Assembly (NCBI GenBank): GCA_029001845.1
Contig: JAREWP010000065.1
Location: forward strand, 44,136-108,135
Source: Candidatus Magnetocorallium paracelense
GTDB taxonomy: Bacteria; Nitrospirota; Thermodesulfovibrionia; Thermodesulfovibrionales; Magnetobacteriaceae
DNA: 64,000 nt
Reading direction: 5' to 3'
This document shows positions 46,701-55,200 of this stretch, one piece after another. A model generated the notes under the pieces. That model was not told the DNA's origin and searched no databases. It was given only the letters and a program-made list of their open reading frames with translations. The position numbers were made by a program, and so were the translations under genes. Position 1 is the stretch's first letter, and each line of letters opens with the position of its first letter.

Positions 46701-49700
46701 TGGACTACATGAATCTTTTAACAATGAAGACCATACCGAATGAAGCCCATACGCCGACAGGCACTGCCTACTCTATTTTAGTGAACAGGATTTCCTGGTT
46801 ATTAAATCTTCACGGCCCCAGTGAACCTGTGGACACGGCATGCTCAAGTTCCCTGGTTGCCGTGCATCGGGCTGTTATGTCGATTCGAAACAATGAATGT
46901 ACAACTGCCATTGCGGGCGGTGTCAATGCGCTGCTTTTGCCTGAACTTTTTATATCTTTTGACAAAGCAGGGATGCTTTCTCCTGACGGCAGATGCAAAA
47001 CCTTTGATCAACAGGCAAACGGCTATGTTCGAGGAGAAGGCGTGGGCGTTGTTTTACTAAAACCATTGAAGAAAGCGAAGGAAGACGGCGATCGTATTTA
47101 TGCAATCATCAAAGGTACGGCAGTCAACCATGGGGGGCGCGTAAGCTCCCTAACCGTTCCAAACCCGAATGCCCAGGCAGCGCTTTTAATTGAAGCATAT
47201 GAGAAAGCAGATATTGACCCATGGACCGTCAGTTATATAGAGGCCCATGGAACAGGCACAGTATTGGGTGATCCCGTGGAGATCAACGGGCTCAAAAAAG
47301 CCTTTAAAACCCTATATGTCCAAAAAGGTAAAAGAATCGAAGAGGCCCATTGCGGACTGGGTTCGGTAAAGACAAATATCGGACATCTGGAAGCGGCAGC
47401 AGGGATTGCGGGCATGATCAAGGTTCTTTTATCGATGAAAAATAAAACCCTGCCTGCAACTATTCATTTGGATAAGATCAATCCTCAGATCGTGCTAAAA
47501 GAGAGTCCATTCTATATTGTTGATAAAACAACGGAATGGAAGCCTGTAAAAGATGAACATGGCAGAGAGATTCGAAGAGCAGGCGTCAGTTCATTCGGCT
47601 TTGGCGGATCCAATGCCCATGTAGTTTTGGAGGAATATGAAAACGACCGGATCAAAGAATATAAATCAGATGACACATCGGTTGTTATTTTGTCGGCAAA
47701 AGATGAAAAGCGATTAAAAGCCTATGCTCAAAATATGGTTGAATTTTTGAAAACTTCCGACCTCCCTTCTTTAGCTGAGTTTTCCTATACCCTTCAAAAA
47801 GGAAGAGAAGCTATGGAGGAGCGCCTCGCTGTTATCGTTAATAATAAAGAAGAGCTTATCTCAAAATTAAAAGATTATATAGATCATAAGAGAGACATAG
47901 AAGATTTGTATATAGGGAATGTAAAGTACGATAAAGGTAAATCTCAACTCCTCTTTGAAGGTGAAGCAGGGGACGCGGGGGACGCTTTTTATGAAATAAT
48001 GATAAAAAATAAAGAACTATCGAAATTAGCCCGACTTTGGATTTCCGGGGCGGAAATAGACTGGACTTTGCTTTATCCCGATGAAAAACCGAATCGAATA
48101 TCTTTACCCACCTATCCATTCGCAAAAGAACGTCATTGGATACCGGGAACCGGGTTATCAGAGCATGAACTATCCTGTGATTTTACTATAATATCTGTAA
48201 AAGAGAAAGAAGAGAGGAATTCACCATTTTTCTATCTGCCTCAATGGATTCAAGAGCCCCTTAATGAAGTTGAAAATGAAAAAGGATCGGCGAGGAATAT
48301 CCTGATTATTTATCATGAAAAGGTATCTGATTTAGCAAAGGCCATCTATGCCTTCCATAATGTAGATAAAGTGTCTGAAATCATACTCGGTCTTGAAACA
48401 AAAGCCGATTCCGGAAGTAATTTTAAAGTTGATATCAGGGATGCCGGCGCCATGGACAGATGCGTTAAAGAGATAGAAAGGCCTGATCTTATTTATTTCC
48501 TGGGAGGTATTGAAAGAGAAGTTTTTCATCCCCATGATATGGATGCATTGCGAAAAAGTCAGGATATGGGAGTGATTTCTCTTTTCAGGCTCATCAAATC
48601 ACTTACTGTTCATAAAATAAGTCAAAAACAAGATAAGATTGATATTAAAATCGTCACTTCAAAGGCTTGTCAAATAATCAAGGATGAAATGATCAATCCA
48701 TCCGGGGCAAGCCTGTTTGGTTTGAGCAAATCAGCGGCAAAAGAGTTTTCACAACTAAACATTTGCTGCATTGATATAGATATAAATGAATTTGAGTCGG
48801 ATTCGGATTATTTGTCCGGACAGATTTATGCTGAACCCGTCAACTCTATGGGCGAAGAGAGAGTGATTAGAAATAGATTACGTTATGTAAGAAAGATCTA
48901 CCCTGTCTCTATGCCGGATCCGGGAAAAAATAGTTTATTCAGGGATCATGGCGTATATTTAATTTTAGGCGGGGCAGGCGGAATAGGACTTGAACTTGCG
49001 AAATACCTTGCAGAGAGGGTTCAGGCCCGTTTGATACTTTTGGGTAGAAGTGAAGTAAAGGATCATCAAAAAGAACAGATTAACCGGATAGAAGGAAAAG
49101 GGGGCAATGTTCTTTATCTTAAAGCAGACGCCACAAATTTAGAGAGCATGAAAGAAGCGGTTAAGGAAGCTAAGTCTCATTTTGGCAATATCAATGGCGT
49201 GTTTCATTCAGCCATTGTCTTAAAGGATAAAAGCCTTACTCTTATGGATGAAGAGACTTTTAAAGAAGCTTTATCAGTCAAAATAAGAGGCACCATGATT
49301 CTTCATAAAGTACTTCAAAATGAGCCTTTGGATTTTATGATGTTTTTTTCTTCTATCCAGTCTTTTTGGGGTAGCGCCGGGCAGAGCAATTATGCTTCAG
49401 GCTGCTGTTTTAAAGATGCATTTTCTCTTTATCTTAATCAGACTGTTTCTTATCCGGTAAAAACAATCAATTGGGGGTATTGGGGGAGTGTTGGTGTTGT
49501 TTCATCTGAAGAATATAATGAGCAGATAACTTCTTCGGGTATACTCTCTATTGAGCCTGAAGAGGGAATGAATGCAGTGGAAAGGATAGTGAATAATTCT
49601 TTACCACAAGTTATTGTTCTAAAGGCAAAGGATTATAATCTGCTTGAAAAAACAGGTGTTGATTTTGATCATCTAATTAAAATTTATCATCATTCCATCC

Positions 49701-49750
49701 CTTCACTTATTCACAAAGTGACACAGGATGTTAAGACCAGAACTCATTAA
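40769..49750 (+). CDS. Trans-AT-type polyketide synthase subunit 2: DH C-half, ACP, KS, DH, KR, ACP, KS, KR
   Basis: The ATG at 40769 is chosen because AGGGGA lies seven bases upstream; the protein is 2993 residues. Order: C-terminal hotdog of a DH (about 20-165; LTDGIFQTVLA); ACP (Ser224 in GVDS); KS (about 325-755; Cys495 in DTACSSSLSAIH, His630); DH (about 945-1215; His975 in DHIVSGKKVLPG, Asp1145 in HPTLMDGALQ); KR (about 1460-1700; GGAGRLG, SSIAGAMGNMGQCDYAYAN); ACP (Ser1767 in GFDS); KS (about 1855-2290; Cys2025 in DTACSSSLVAVH); KR (about 2720-2900; GGAGGIG, GQSNYASG). No AT is present and the KS-to-DH linker ends PTYPFAKERYWIP, as in trans-AT systems. The final module lacks its ACP. 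The last codons and stop come from the IS terminal repeat at 49738, so the gene is 3' truncated. Confidence 0.92.
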   Translation: MKEDKEQPLPPINLSSYTRKESLDITGLYEFFYHSGYNYGEKLQLIKGAWAEIDKFIFEVKLPEIKEGKETGNLWACLTDGIFQTVLAVQYIDKTEDTSLYLPHMIKTFHIYSTIQSPCFVVINRHDMKKRKDNILSTLSVYDEKGAGVARIENLLFSKTPESFNKQAEDSTHIPSETDNVTGNKNQFISYIKEELSEIISSKLEVKPEDISEEESFFELGVDSFTSQEIMEALESRYNSLPVTLLFEYPNINRLASFLVEKLPEERKTVLMQSGVLQSSETESGICSNPVNMNEPILHSPVKDKGEKEIYPHKDKSEVIDASESEDIAIIGLSGRFPLSEDINELWEHLKNGESCIREVPETRWDYRKYYDETGKRPDKSYTKYGGFLDDYDKFDAPFFHISPRQAELMDPQQRIVLETAWAVIEDAGYTRAALPRNTGVFIGVTTNTYGLCGLEASLKSEETYCPDTDNYDVPNRISYFFDLHGPSVAIDTACSSSLSAIHMAVKSLKNKESDVAIAGGVSLTLHPNRVIQFCQKNMLLPGKDCHPFGQGEGGFVDSEGVALILLKPLSKAIEDRDHIYGVIKGTAMNSGGKTSGYTVPDPARQASLVINALEDAKTNPVTISYIETHGTGTTLGDPIEVEGLTKAFRKYTDKTQYCPIGSIKSNIGHLIAAAGIAGVTKVLLQMKHKTLVPSIHSSSPNSHIDFSKTPFFVQQNLTEWKKPEIEGRPYPRRAGISSFGAGGANAHVIIDEYERDDSERKVSSKKEYIIVLSAGNKERLNVYIEKILKFLELNMTGDLTLDDQSYTLQTGREAMEERLALIVDNKNQLITKLTDYRKGKSGIEDLYSGNAKKDKNRSDLLLKGKAGEAFFEVIIKERDIATLARLWVSGIEIDWNLLYPDMKPSRISLPTYPFAKERYWIPESKSLEYPCAYGSTSYMPEKHLHPFISTNSSTLREQKFTTLFTGKEFYLSDHIVSGKKVLPGVAYIEMAKAAGELAGAGNIQSIKDIVWIQPVVVEESAQKVDITLYPVERRIEFEASITEESGERIVCSQGKLYPQIHHTNNRHPARRTIDIEAIKERCDKKKTPEECYEFFKNMEVEYGKGFQPIREIVYNAAEALSLLELPAHLMNSFDDFVLHPTLMDGALQTAASIIQGETDALLLPFSLGEIEIINPFVHECYAYAKQGKLKTFDIRILDLSGNLLVHIHDFSVRQASPLYRVKKSSEFLETLYFKPLWEKSGDRGQASGVRSQEVESEHVLIFDIDEDLYAKYVKELGYEKVILIKPGDNYQNADLKYTLNPEMRNDYSSLIASLYEEKNISPTRIVYLWSKADSSSDSGKNIFSFGFFPLLYLTQSLMSGKPKDTIRLLYVYREVEEENQKSDIPLHRAISGFAKTVRIENPKFTYTTLSIDNLYDSKGVLEKTRKEFELEEVAPEVRYQNDRRFIKRYKEFEIKKPTLDELPLKHNGTYLITGGAGRLGVIFAGYLANKFKANLVLTGRSDLTVEKESKIDQLRTTGAKVLYIRADVSKKEDVQRLIKEAKSAFTKIDGIIHGAGVIRDSFILKKTEEEAHAVLSPKIGGAIHLDEVLKDEELDFFVLFSSIAGAMGNMGQCDYAYANAFMDHFADYRQVLTKQNKRFGKTVSINWPVWKDGGMQVEEETIKLFRNTMGTEGLLTDSGLEAFEKGLSSDQNNFIVIYGAASKITKSFEHKTAQVVDNKTNDDAIDESHLLYSVQKGLSKIVSNILKVKESDIDMDADMSEYGFDSITLTEFVNQANELYGLELMPALFFEYTSIGAFAEYLCEGAKEKTRAYYKASIKKRSFNKGMNEKTVFSKVRPRFKSQEAVKHVSISEEPIAITGMSGVMPGSEDLDEFWRHLKNGDHLIRSIPKERWDWEEYYGDPLNGNHKTRIKWGGFIDDIDKFDASFFNISPHEAELMDPQQRILLETVWRSIEDAGYKASDLSGTKTGLFIGVSNMDYMNLLTMKTIPNEAHTPTGTAYSILVNRISWLLNLHGPSEPVDTACSSSLVAVHRAVMSIRNNECTTAIAGGVNALLLPELFISFDKAGMLSPDGRCKTFDQQANGYVRGEGVGVVLLKPLKKAKEDGDRIYAIIKGTAVNHGGRVSSLTVPNPNAQAALLIEAYEKADIDPWTVSYIEAHGTGTVLGDPVEINGLKKAFKTLYVQKGKRIEEAHCGLGSVKTNIGHLEAAAGIAGMIKVLLSMKNKTLPATIHLDKINPQIVLKESPFYIVDKTTEWKPVKDEHGREIRRAGVSSFGFGGSNAHVVLEEYENDRIKEYKSDDTSVVILSAKDEKRLKAYAQNMVEFLKTSDLPSLAEFSYTLQKGREAMEERLAVIVNNKEELISKLKDYIDHKRDIEDLYIGNVKYDKGKSQLLFEGEAGDAGDAFYEIMIKNKELSKLARLWISGAEIDWTLLYPDEKPNRISLPTYPFAKERHWIPGTGLSEHELSCDFTIISVKEKEERNSPFFYLPQWIQEPLNEVENEKGSARNILIIYHEKVSDLAKAIYAFHNVDKVSEIILGLETKADSGSNFKVDIRDAGAMDRCVKEIERPDLIYFLGGIEREVFHPHDMDALRKSQDMGVISLFRLIKSLTVHKISQKQDKIDIKIVTSKACQIIKDEMINPSGASLFGLSKSAAKEFSQLNICCIDIDINEFESDSDYLSGQIYAEPVNSMGEERVIRNRLRYVRKIYPVSMPDPGKNSLFRDHGVYLILGGAGGIGLELAKYLAERVQARLILLGRSEVKDHQKEQINRIEGKGGNVLYLKADATNLESMKEAVKEAKSHFGNINGVFHSAIVLKDKSLTLMDEETFKEALSVKIRGTMILHKVLQNEPLDFMMFFSSIQSFWGSAGQSNYASGCCFKDAFSLYLNQTVSYPVKTINWGYWGSVGVVSSEEYNEQITSSGILSIEPEEGMNAVERIVNNSLPQVIVLKAKDYNLLEKTGVDFDHLIKIYHHSIPSLIHKVTQDVKTRTH
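44490..44533. repeat. Short repeat-like insert inside the PKS linker
   Basis: The stretch AGGAGACAGGGGACAGGCGT, then CAGGCGTCAGAAGTCAGGAG, encodes SGDRGQASGVRSQE between the DH and KR regions of PKS subunit 2. Such GACAGG/GTCAG strings are a common intergenic repeat type and stand out from the surrounding AT-rich code. It is in frame and lies in a linker. Confidence 0.45.
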
Positions 49751-49910
49751 ATCGGCCTAAAACGGCAAGAAACACAGGCAAGTTTAGAGCGCTTTTTTTG
49801 TAGAGACAGAGCAGAGGAAGATGATGTTAAAATAGAAAAGATTCAATATATTTTAAGTAGTATGTAAGAATAATCCTGATTTTGAATTAAATCAGAGGAG
49901 CCGAGAAAAA

Positions 49911-50903
49911 ATGGAAATAATAAATATGTCCGGAACTGAAAGTTTGCAACAGATAATAGGTGTGGACAAGAAGAATCCCTACATAACAATCTGGCGTAAA
50001 AGCTGTGCTGAAGAGAATGAAGCAGGAAAGCTGTATGTATTTTTTGGAACAGCCTTAATGGAAATCGTAAGTGAGGATAAAAAGAGCCCTGAATATAAAT
50101 TACTGATAGCGAGATTATACAATGCGGGATTGAAAGTCAAGAGTCTGACAGAGCAGTTTGGAATACCCCGCAGCACGATGCAGAGATGGGGAGATGCCCT
50201 TAAAGAAGGAGACGGTGAGCGATTGGTGCGAGTCCTGTCGGGAGCCAAATATCCACGTAAGCTGACCCCTGATATATTGAGTTTTGCAGAGGTGAGATTT
50301 AAGGACATCTACAAAGATAACCGTTACAGCTACATCAAAGAGATAAGAGAAGAGATAAAGAGTATATTTAATAAGGAGATAAGTTCAGAGGCGCTGAGGC
50401 CGCACTTTAAGAGATGGAAGGAAGAAGAAGTATCAAAACAAAGTGCAATCTGTTTGGAAGAGCAAAAGGATTGTGACATGAAATCTCATGGGGAAGTATT
50501 TCCTGTAGCAGAGCTTGAGGATTGGGGTTGTACAGAGCGTGAGGATGTGAATGGCAGTAATGTGATTGAGGAAGATAAGGAAATAATTACAGACAATCGC
50601 AAGCCTTCGCTCTCTTATTTGAAGAGCTCGGATAAATATCTGTTCTGCCATCACGCGGGAGTGCTTCTTTTCAGCGGTCTGATTTTCAGAGTCGATAAAA
50701 ATATACAAGGCAATGGTGCAATCGTGAGGCAGTGGATATCAACGATATTATTGGGTGCAGTAAATATAGAGCAGAGCAAGCTGTTGGATTTTGATTCTCT
50801 GGAGGTATTTTACGGAGAAGTTATCAGAAGCCTTGTGCGACAGCGTATGTTGTTGGAGGTGTTGACGAGAAAGGAGCAATACATAAATATTCTCAAGGTT
50901 TGA
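49911..50903 (+). CDS. Transposase, N-terminal part (HTH domain)
   Basis: This 330-residue protein is preceded by GAGGAG. A helix-turn-helix near residues 75-100 (LKVKSLTEQFGIPRSTMQRWGDAL) would bind the IS ends. A Glu/Lys-rich helical middle follows and the frame stops at TGA (50901-50903). The catalytic part continues one base out of phase at about 50902. Similar large transposases are single chains, so this is either a natural frameshift product (GTT TGA is a plausible +1 slip site) or a mutated copy. Confidence 0.75.
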   Translation: MEIINMSGTESLQQIIGVDKKNPYITIWRKSCAEENEAGKLYVFFGTALMEIVSEDKKSPEYKLLIARLYNAGLKVKSLTEQFGIPRSTMQRWGDALKEGDGERLVRVLSGAKYPRKLTPDILSFAEVRFKDIYKDNRYSYIKEIREEIKSIFNKEISSEALRPHFKRWKEEEVSKQSAICLEEQKDCDMKSHGEVFPVAELEDWGCTEREDVNGSNVIEEDKEIITDNRKPSLSYLKSSDKYLFCHHAGVLLFSGLIFRVDKNIQGNGAIVRQWISTILLGAVNIEQSKLLDFDSLEVFYGEVIRSLVRQRMLLEVLTRKEQYINILKV

Positions 50904-50907
50904 TGCA

Positions 50908-52200
50908 ATGATAATGCGAGCCCGTCAGTGCAGCGATTTTTATTGCGATCCTCACACAAAACACTACACAGGTGTTAAAAAGATATTTAAGGGATGGTGT
51001 TCGGGGATTAATTTTTCAGACAAGATAGTGAACATGGACTTTATCCATACAGTGGACGGTTGTCCCGTGTATATGAGTCACAGCGATAATTTTCATGATT
51101 TCAGAGAGCGTTTTTTTGATCTCATCGAATCGTTTAGAAAAGTAACGGGAATTGGCAGCGACCCAAAAATAACCATCGTTATAGACAGGGCAATATATAA
51201 ATTGGAGCTCTTTCAAAAGATTATGAAGGAGGATAAATCGTTATATTTTGTGACATGGGAGAAAGGTTATAAAAGAGACTTATGGGATGAGAGTCTGGAA
51301 ATCGGACAGCTTGTTTTATACAGATGCAGGAATTCCGACAGAGATATCCGCCTGTACAACTTCAGATACATAGATCGGCGCTGGAAGCGGGAGGAGGAAA
51401 TACGTCAGATAATAGTACGGGCGACAAACCCCGGAGGTAACACAATAGAAGTATCTGTTATCTCCAATGATTTGAATCGAAATGCTCAACAGCTTATCAG
51501 GCTGATGTTTAACCGATGGATACAGGAAAACGATTTCAAATATCCTGACAGTCATTTTGGGATAAATGAAATTACAAGTTACGGGGCTACTCATTATAAG
51601 AATCTTCAGGACAGTGTAAAGGACAAGCAGATAAAAAGCGGAGCCTTTAAAGCTTTGACGGCAAACAGAGGTAAACTCAACAGGGAACTTTCGTCTTTAC
51701 TGCTTAAAAAACACCAAAGCAAAAGGACGAATAAGAAGAGAGATCAAAGAATTGAAGAGTTAACTTCAGAGTTACGGAAACTGAAAGATGAAATGGAAAA
51801 TATCGTCAAAGAAGAATCCCGGCTGCAGGTTGCTGTTGATGAAGATTTCTACAGGCTTGATATGTTACAAAAATATATGATGGACAGCATCAAAATTTTA
51901 GCCCGAAATCTCTTCTACGTTATGCTTGCACCATTTAAAAAGCTGTACAATAATTACAGGGATGACCATGTTGTGTTCCGTAACCTGACTCGCTCTCACG
52001 GATGTATACGGTTAGGAAAAGATTTCGTTGATGTTATTTTGTTCCCTACAGCACATTATCAACCCAAATTAAGAGAAACGGTGAAAGAAGTCTTAGAACA
52101 AATTAATGCCTCACAGCCTGTAATGCCTGACAACTCAGGAAGAATTTTACGCTTCTCTTTAGGGGAAAAAAAGAAAAAACTATTTGCGATTGTTCAATGA
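50908..52200 (+). CDS. Transposase, C-terminal catalytic part (DDE-like)
   Basis: This 430-residue protein begins near DFYCDPHTKHYTGVKKIFKG, a segment typical of the catalytic start of large DDE transposases. A second acidic strand reads ITIVIDRAIYKLE. Later come FNRWIQENDFKYPDSHFGIN (Glu-containing, IS4-like Y/W-x-E pattern) and a long coiled coil (about 285-320). It probably acts only when joined to the upstream frame. The IS family was not identified. Confidence 0.75.
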   Translation: MIMRARQCSDFYCDPHTKHYTGVKKIFKGWCSGINFSDKIVNMDFIHTVDGCPVYMSHSDNFHDFRERFFDLIESFRKVTGIGSDPKITIVIDRAIYKLELFQKIMKEDKSLYFVTWEKGYKRDLWDESLEIGQLVLYRCRNSDRDIRLYNFRYIDRRWKREEEIRQIIVRATNPGGNTIEVSVISNDLNRNAQQLIRLMFNRWIQENDFKYPDSHFGINEITSYGATHYKNLQDSVKDKQIKSGAFKALTANRGKLNRELSSLLLKKHQSKRTNKKRDQRIEELTSELRKLKDEMENIVKEESRLQVAVDEDFYRLDMLQKYMMDSIKILARNLFYVMLAPFKKLYNNYRDDHVVFRNLTRSHGCIRLGKDFVDVILFPTAHYQPKLRETVKEVLEQINASQPVMPDNSGRILRFSLGEKKKKLFAIVQ

Positions 52201-52229
52201 CTAAATTGCCTGATTTACTGAGTTCTGAA

Positions 52230-55200
52230 TTAGGGTTTTATCATCTCTTCCAAAATTGCTACATAAAGCCCGGGCAGTCTGTTCATCTCATTTGTGTTCA
52301 TCCTTGCGCTGAATCGTAAAGTCATCTCTGTTGCGCCGTTATTTATGTTTGTTTGTAAATGTAAATCACTATTTTCAAATTCCCTGTTTCCGGTGTTTGT
52401 ATAAAGAGGCAGCACTCCCTGCAAACCAGGATTCACACCGGTTTTCATAAAGCTTTCAACAGGATGACTTTGGCCGGGCTTTTGATACTGGCTTTGAGAG
52501 GAAGTTAAAAGGTCTGTTATTGAATCAATATCATTATAATCGTGCCTGATGGTGATTATCATCTCTTCATTTAGTGCGGTATAGTAGTGAATTATGCTTT
52601 GATTGCTGATTTCATAAAGAAGGTAACTGAATGATGCACTAAGAATGTGCTGCACATCAAGATTTTTGCTATGGCCAAACTGTTTTAGTTTGCCGCTTAA
52701 CTCATTGTTTAAAGTAAATTCCAGTCCCCCCGGTGCATTTTCCGTGGAGAAATATTTTTTATCAAGCATCAATGGTTCTATCTTTACTATTGAATGGTCT
52801 TTTCCTTTTAAAATCAATCCGGCAAGTTCCTTAACATTGGGGTAAGCAAACAAATCCATAAGAGTGATTTGGGGGTATTTTTTCTCAATTTCCCAATGAA
52901 CTCTTACCAGGGACAATGAATTGCCGCCGGCTTCAAAAAAATTTACCTCTGTGCCGATGTGTTCGGTTTTAATTTGTTTTTTCCAGATTTCACACAGTTC
53001 CATTTCCAAATCATTTTGGGGGGCTTGATACTCTTTAACGGATTCCAGGGGTTTTATTGCCTGTAAAGCCTTTCTGTCTGTTTTGCCGTTATGTAAAAGC
53101 GGCAGTGCTTCAAGTTCAACATAATGTGTCGGTACCATGTGCGCGGGTAGTGATGCGTTCACATATTCTCTAAGTTTTTCAACGTTGAATTCTTCATTTA
53201 CTGTTATGTATGCGGTTATGATTTTTGCTTCGTCACTTCCCGAAGCTTCGACTACGGCCTCTTTAACGATTGGGCAGCTTGTGAGACAGGCTTCTATTTC
53301 TCCCAATTCAATCCTGAAACCGCGAATCTTAATCTGATTGTCGATACGGCCGATGAACTCTATGGATCCGTCCGGCAAATGTCGGGCTAAATCGCCGGAT
53401 TTGTAAAGCAGGGCCTCAGCGTCTTGGCGAAAAGGATCGTTAATAAACTTTTCAGCCGTTAATTCAGGGCGGTTAAGATAACCCCGGCCCACCTGAACAC
53501 CTCCTATGTGCAATTCTCCCGAAACGCCTATGGGCACATGGTTTAAAAATTTATCCAATATGTGTATTTGCGTGTTGGCGACGGGCCGTCCGATGGGTGC
53601 GGTCGGTAATTTGTTTGCCCGATCGCACTTCCAGTACGTGACGTCGATTGCAGCTTCCGTTGGGCCGTACAGATTGTGCAATTCGGTTTTTGGAAGCCCT
53701 TTAAAAAACTTCCTCTCTAATTCACCGGATAAGGCTTCTCCGCTACAAATTACCCGTTTTAAACGTTTTGCCTTTTCCAGTTCAGGGGCCTCTAAAAACG
53801 TATTCAGCATTGAAGGAACAAAATGCATTGTTGTAATCCCTTCACCGGCAATAAGATCAATTAATGAAGAGGGGTCTTTGTGTTGACCCGGGCCGGCCAC
53901 AACTAATCGCGCCCCCGTCAAAAGCGGCCAGAAGAACTCCCAGACCGATACGTCAAAACTAAAGGGTGTTTTTTGTAAAACAGCGTCACCGGGTGTCAGG
54001 CAATATTCGTCCTGCATCCATAATATTCTGTTTAAAATCCCTCTGTGAGTATTCAGCGCAGCTTTTGGATTGCCTGTAGAACCGGATGTATAAATCGCAT
54101 AGGCAAGATCATCAGGTTTAATCTTTGTTAAAGGTTCTTTTTGGTCGTATAAAAAGTCATCTGCCACACTTCCTTCGTCTAAACAGACAACTTTGGCTGA
54201 TGTTTTCGGTAATTTTTCCTTCAGGTATGAATGAGTCAACAAAATCCGAACCGTTGAATCATTCAACATAAAAGCCAGACGTTTTGACGGATAATCCGGA
54301 TCAAAGGGCACATAGGCGCAACGGGCCTTTAAAACGCCTAGCAGACTGATAACCATGTCTAAAGAACGCTCCATGAAAAGGCCGATCAAACTATTGTCGG
54401 TTATCATTTGCCGGTCAGGGGCCGTCAAATGATCGTAGTTCATACTGCTTTTAAGGCTGAGAATGTAAGCAGCCAGACGGTCGGCCTTTTGGTTAAGCTG
54501 CCTGTAAGTCAATTGTTGCTCTGGACCCTGTCTGGAACCTGTTGTAGAAAACACAACGGCCGTGTTATCCGGGGTTTTCTCAACCTGTTCCTGAAACAGA
54601 TCGACAATGGTTTTGTCTTTTGGATAATCGATTTTCGTCTGATTCCATGACCATAATTTTTGTTTATCTTTTTCAGTCAATAGAGGCAATTGATTTAGGG
54701 GTTGTTCAGGATTGTTGACAATGCCTTTTAATAAAACATTAAAATGTTCAGACATCTTTGCGATTGTATCATGGCGGAAAAGATCAGGGCAATATACCCA
54801 ATTACAGATATAATATCCGTTCCGCTCTTCAATATGTAAGGTCAGATCAAATTTAGAAGTAGTATATTCAGGTTCAAGAAACAGGGCTTTCAGACCGGTA
54901 AACTGAAGTTCCTGTTCCGGTTCGTTTTGCACTGCAAACATAACCTGAAAAAGAGGTGAACGGCTTAAACTGCGTTCAGGGTTCATCATATCTACAAGGT
55001 GCTCAAAGGGGAGGTCTCTGTTTTCGTAAGCTTCAATGGATGTCCGTCTTACACGGTTTAACAATTCCGGAAAAGTATCATTTGCATTGATTTGCGTCCT
55101 CAACACCAGGGTATTTACAAAAAAGCCTATCAAATTCTCGGTCTGAAGATGAGAACGGTTGGCAAAGGGAGTTCCAACGGTAAGGTCGAACTGTCCACTG

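Larger units (their letters stand above)
49738..52227 (+). mobile_element. IS element of about 2.5 kb with two-frame transposase
   Basis: The terminal inverted repeats are CAGAACTCATTAAATC (49738-49753) and, inverted, CAGAACTCAGTAAATC (52212-52227), matching at 15 of 16 bases. Inside are two same-strand transposase frames. The flanks (TTAAGAC on the left, AATTAGG on the right) show no direct repeat, so the two sides were probably not contiguous before; a rearrangement at the IS is likely. The left end cuts PKS subunit 2 and the right end lies directly beside the NRPS stop codon. Confidence 0.82.

Noticed and set aside
36460..49750. Cis-AT modular PKS
   Set aside because: No AT with GHSxG was found in either gene; the only AT-like segment lacks the catalytic Ser and His.
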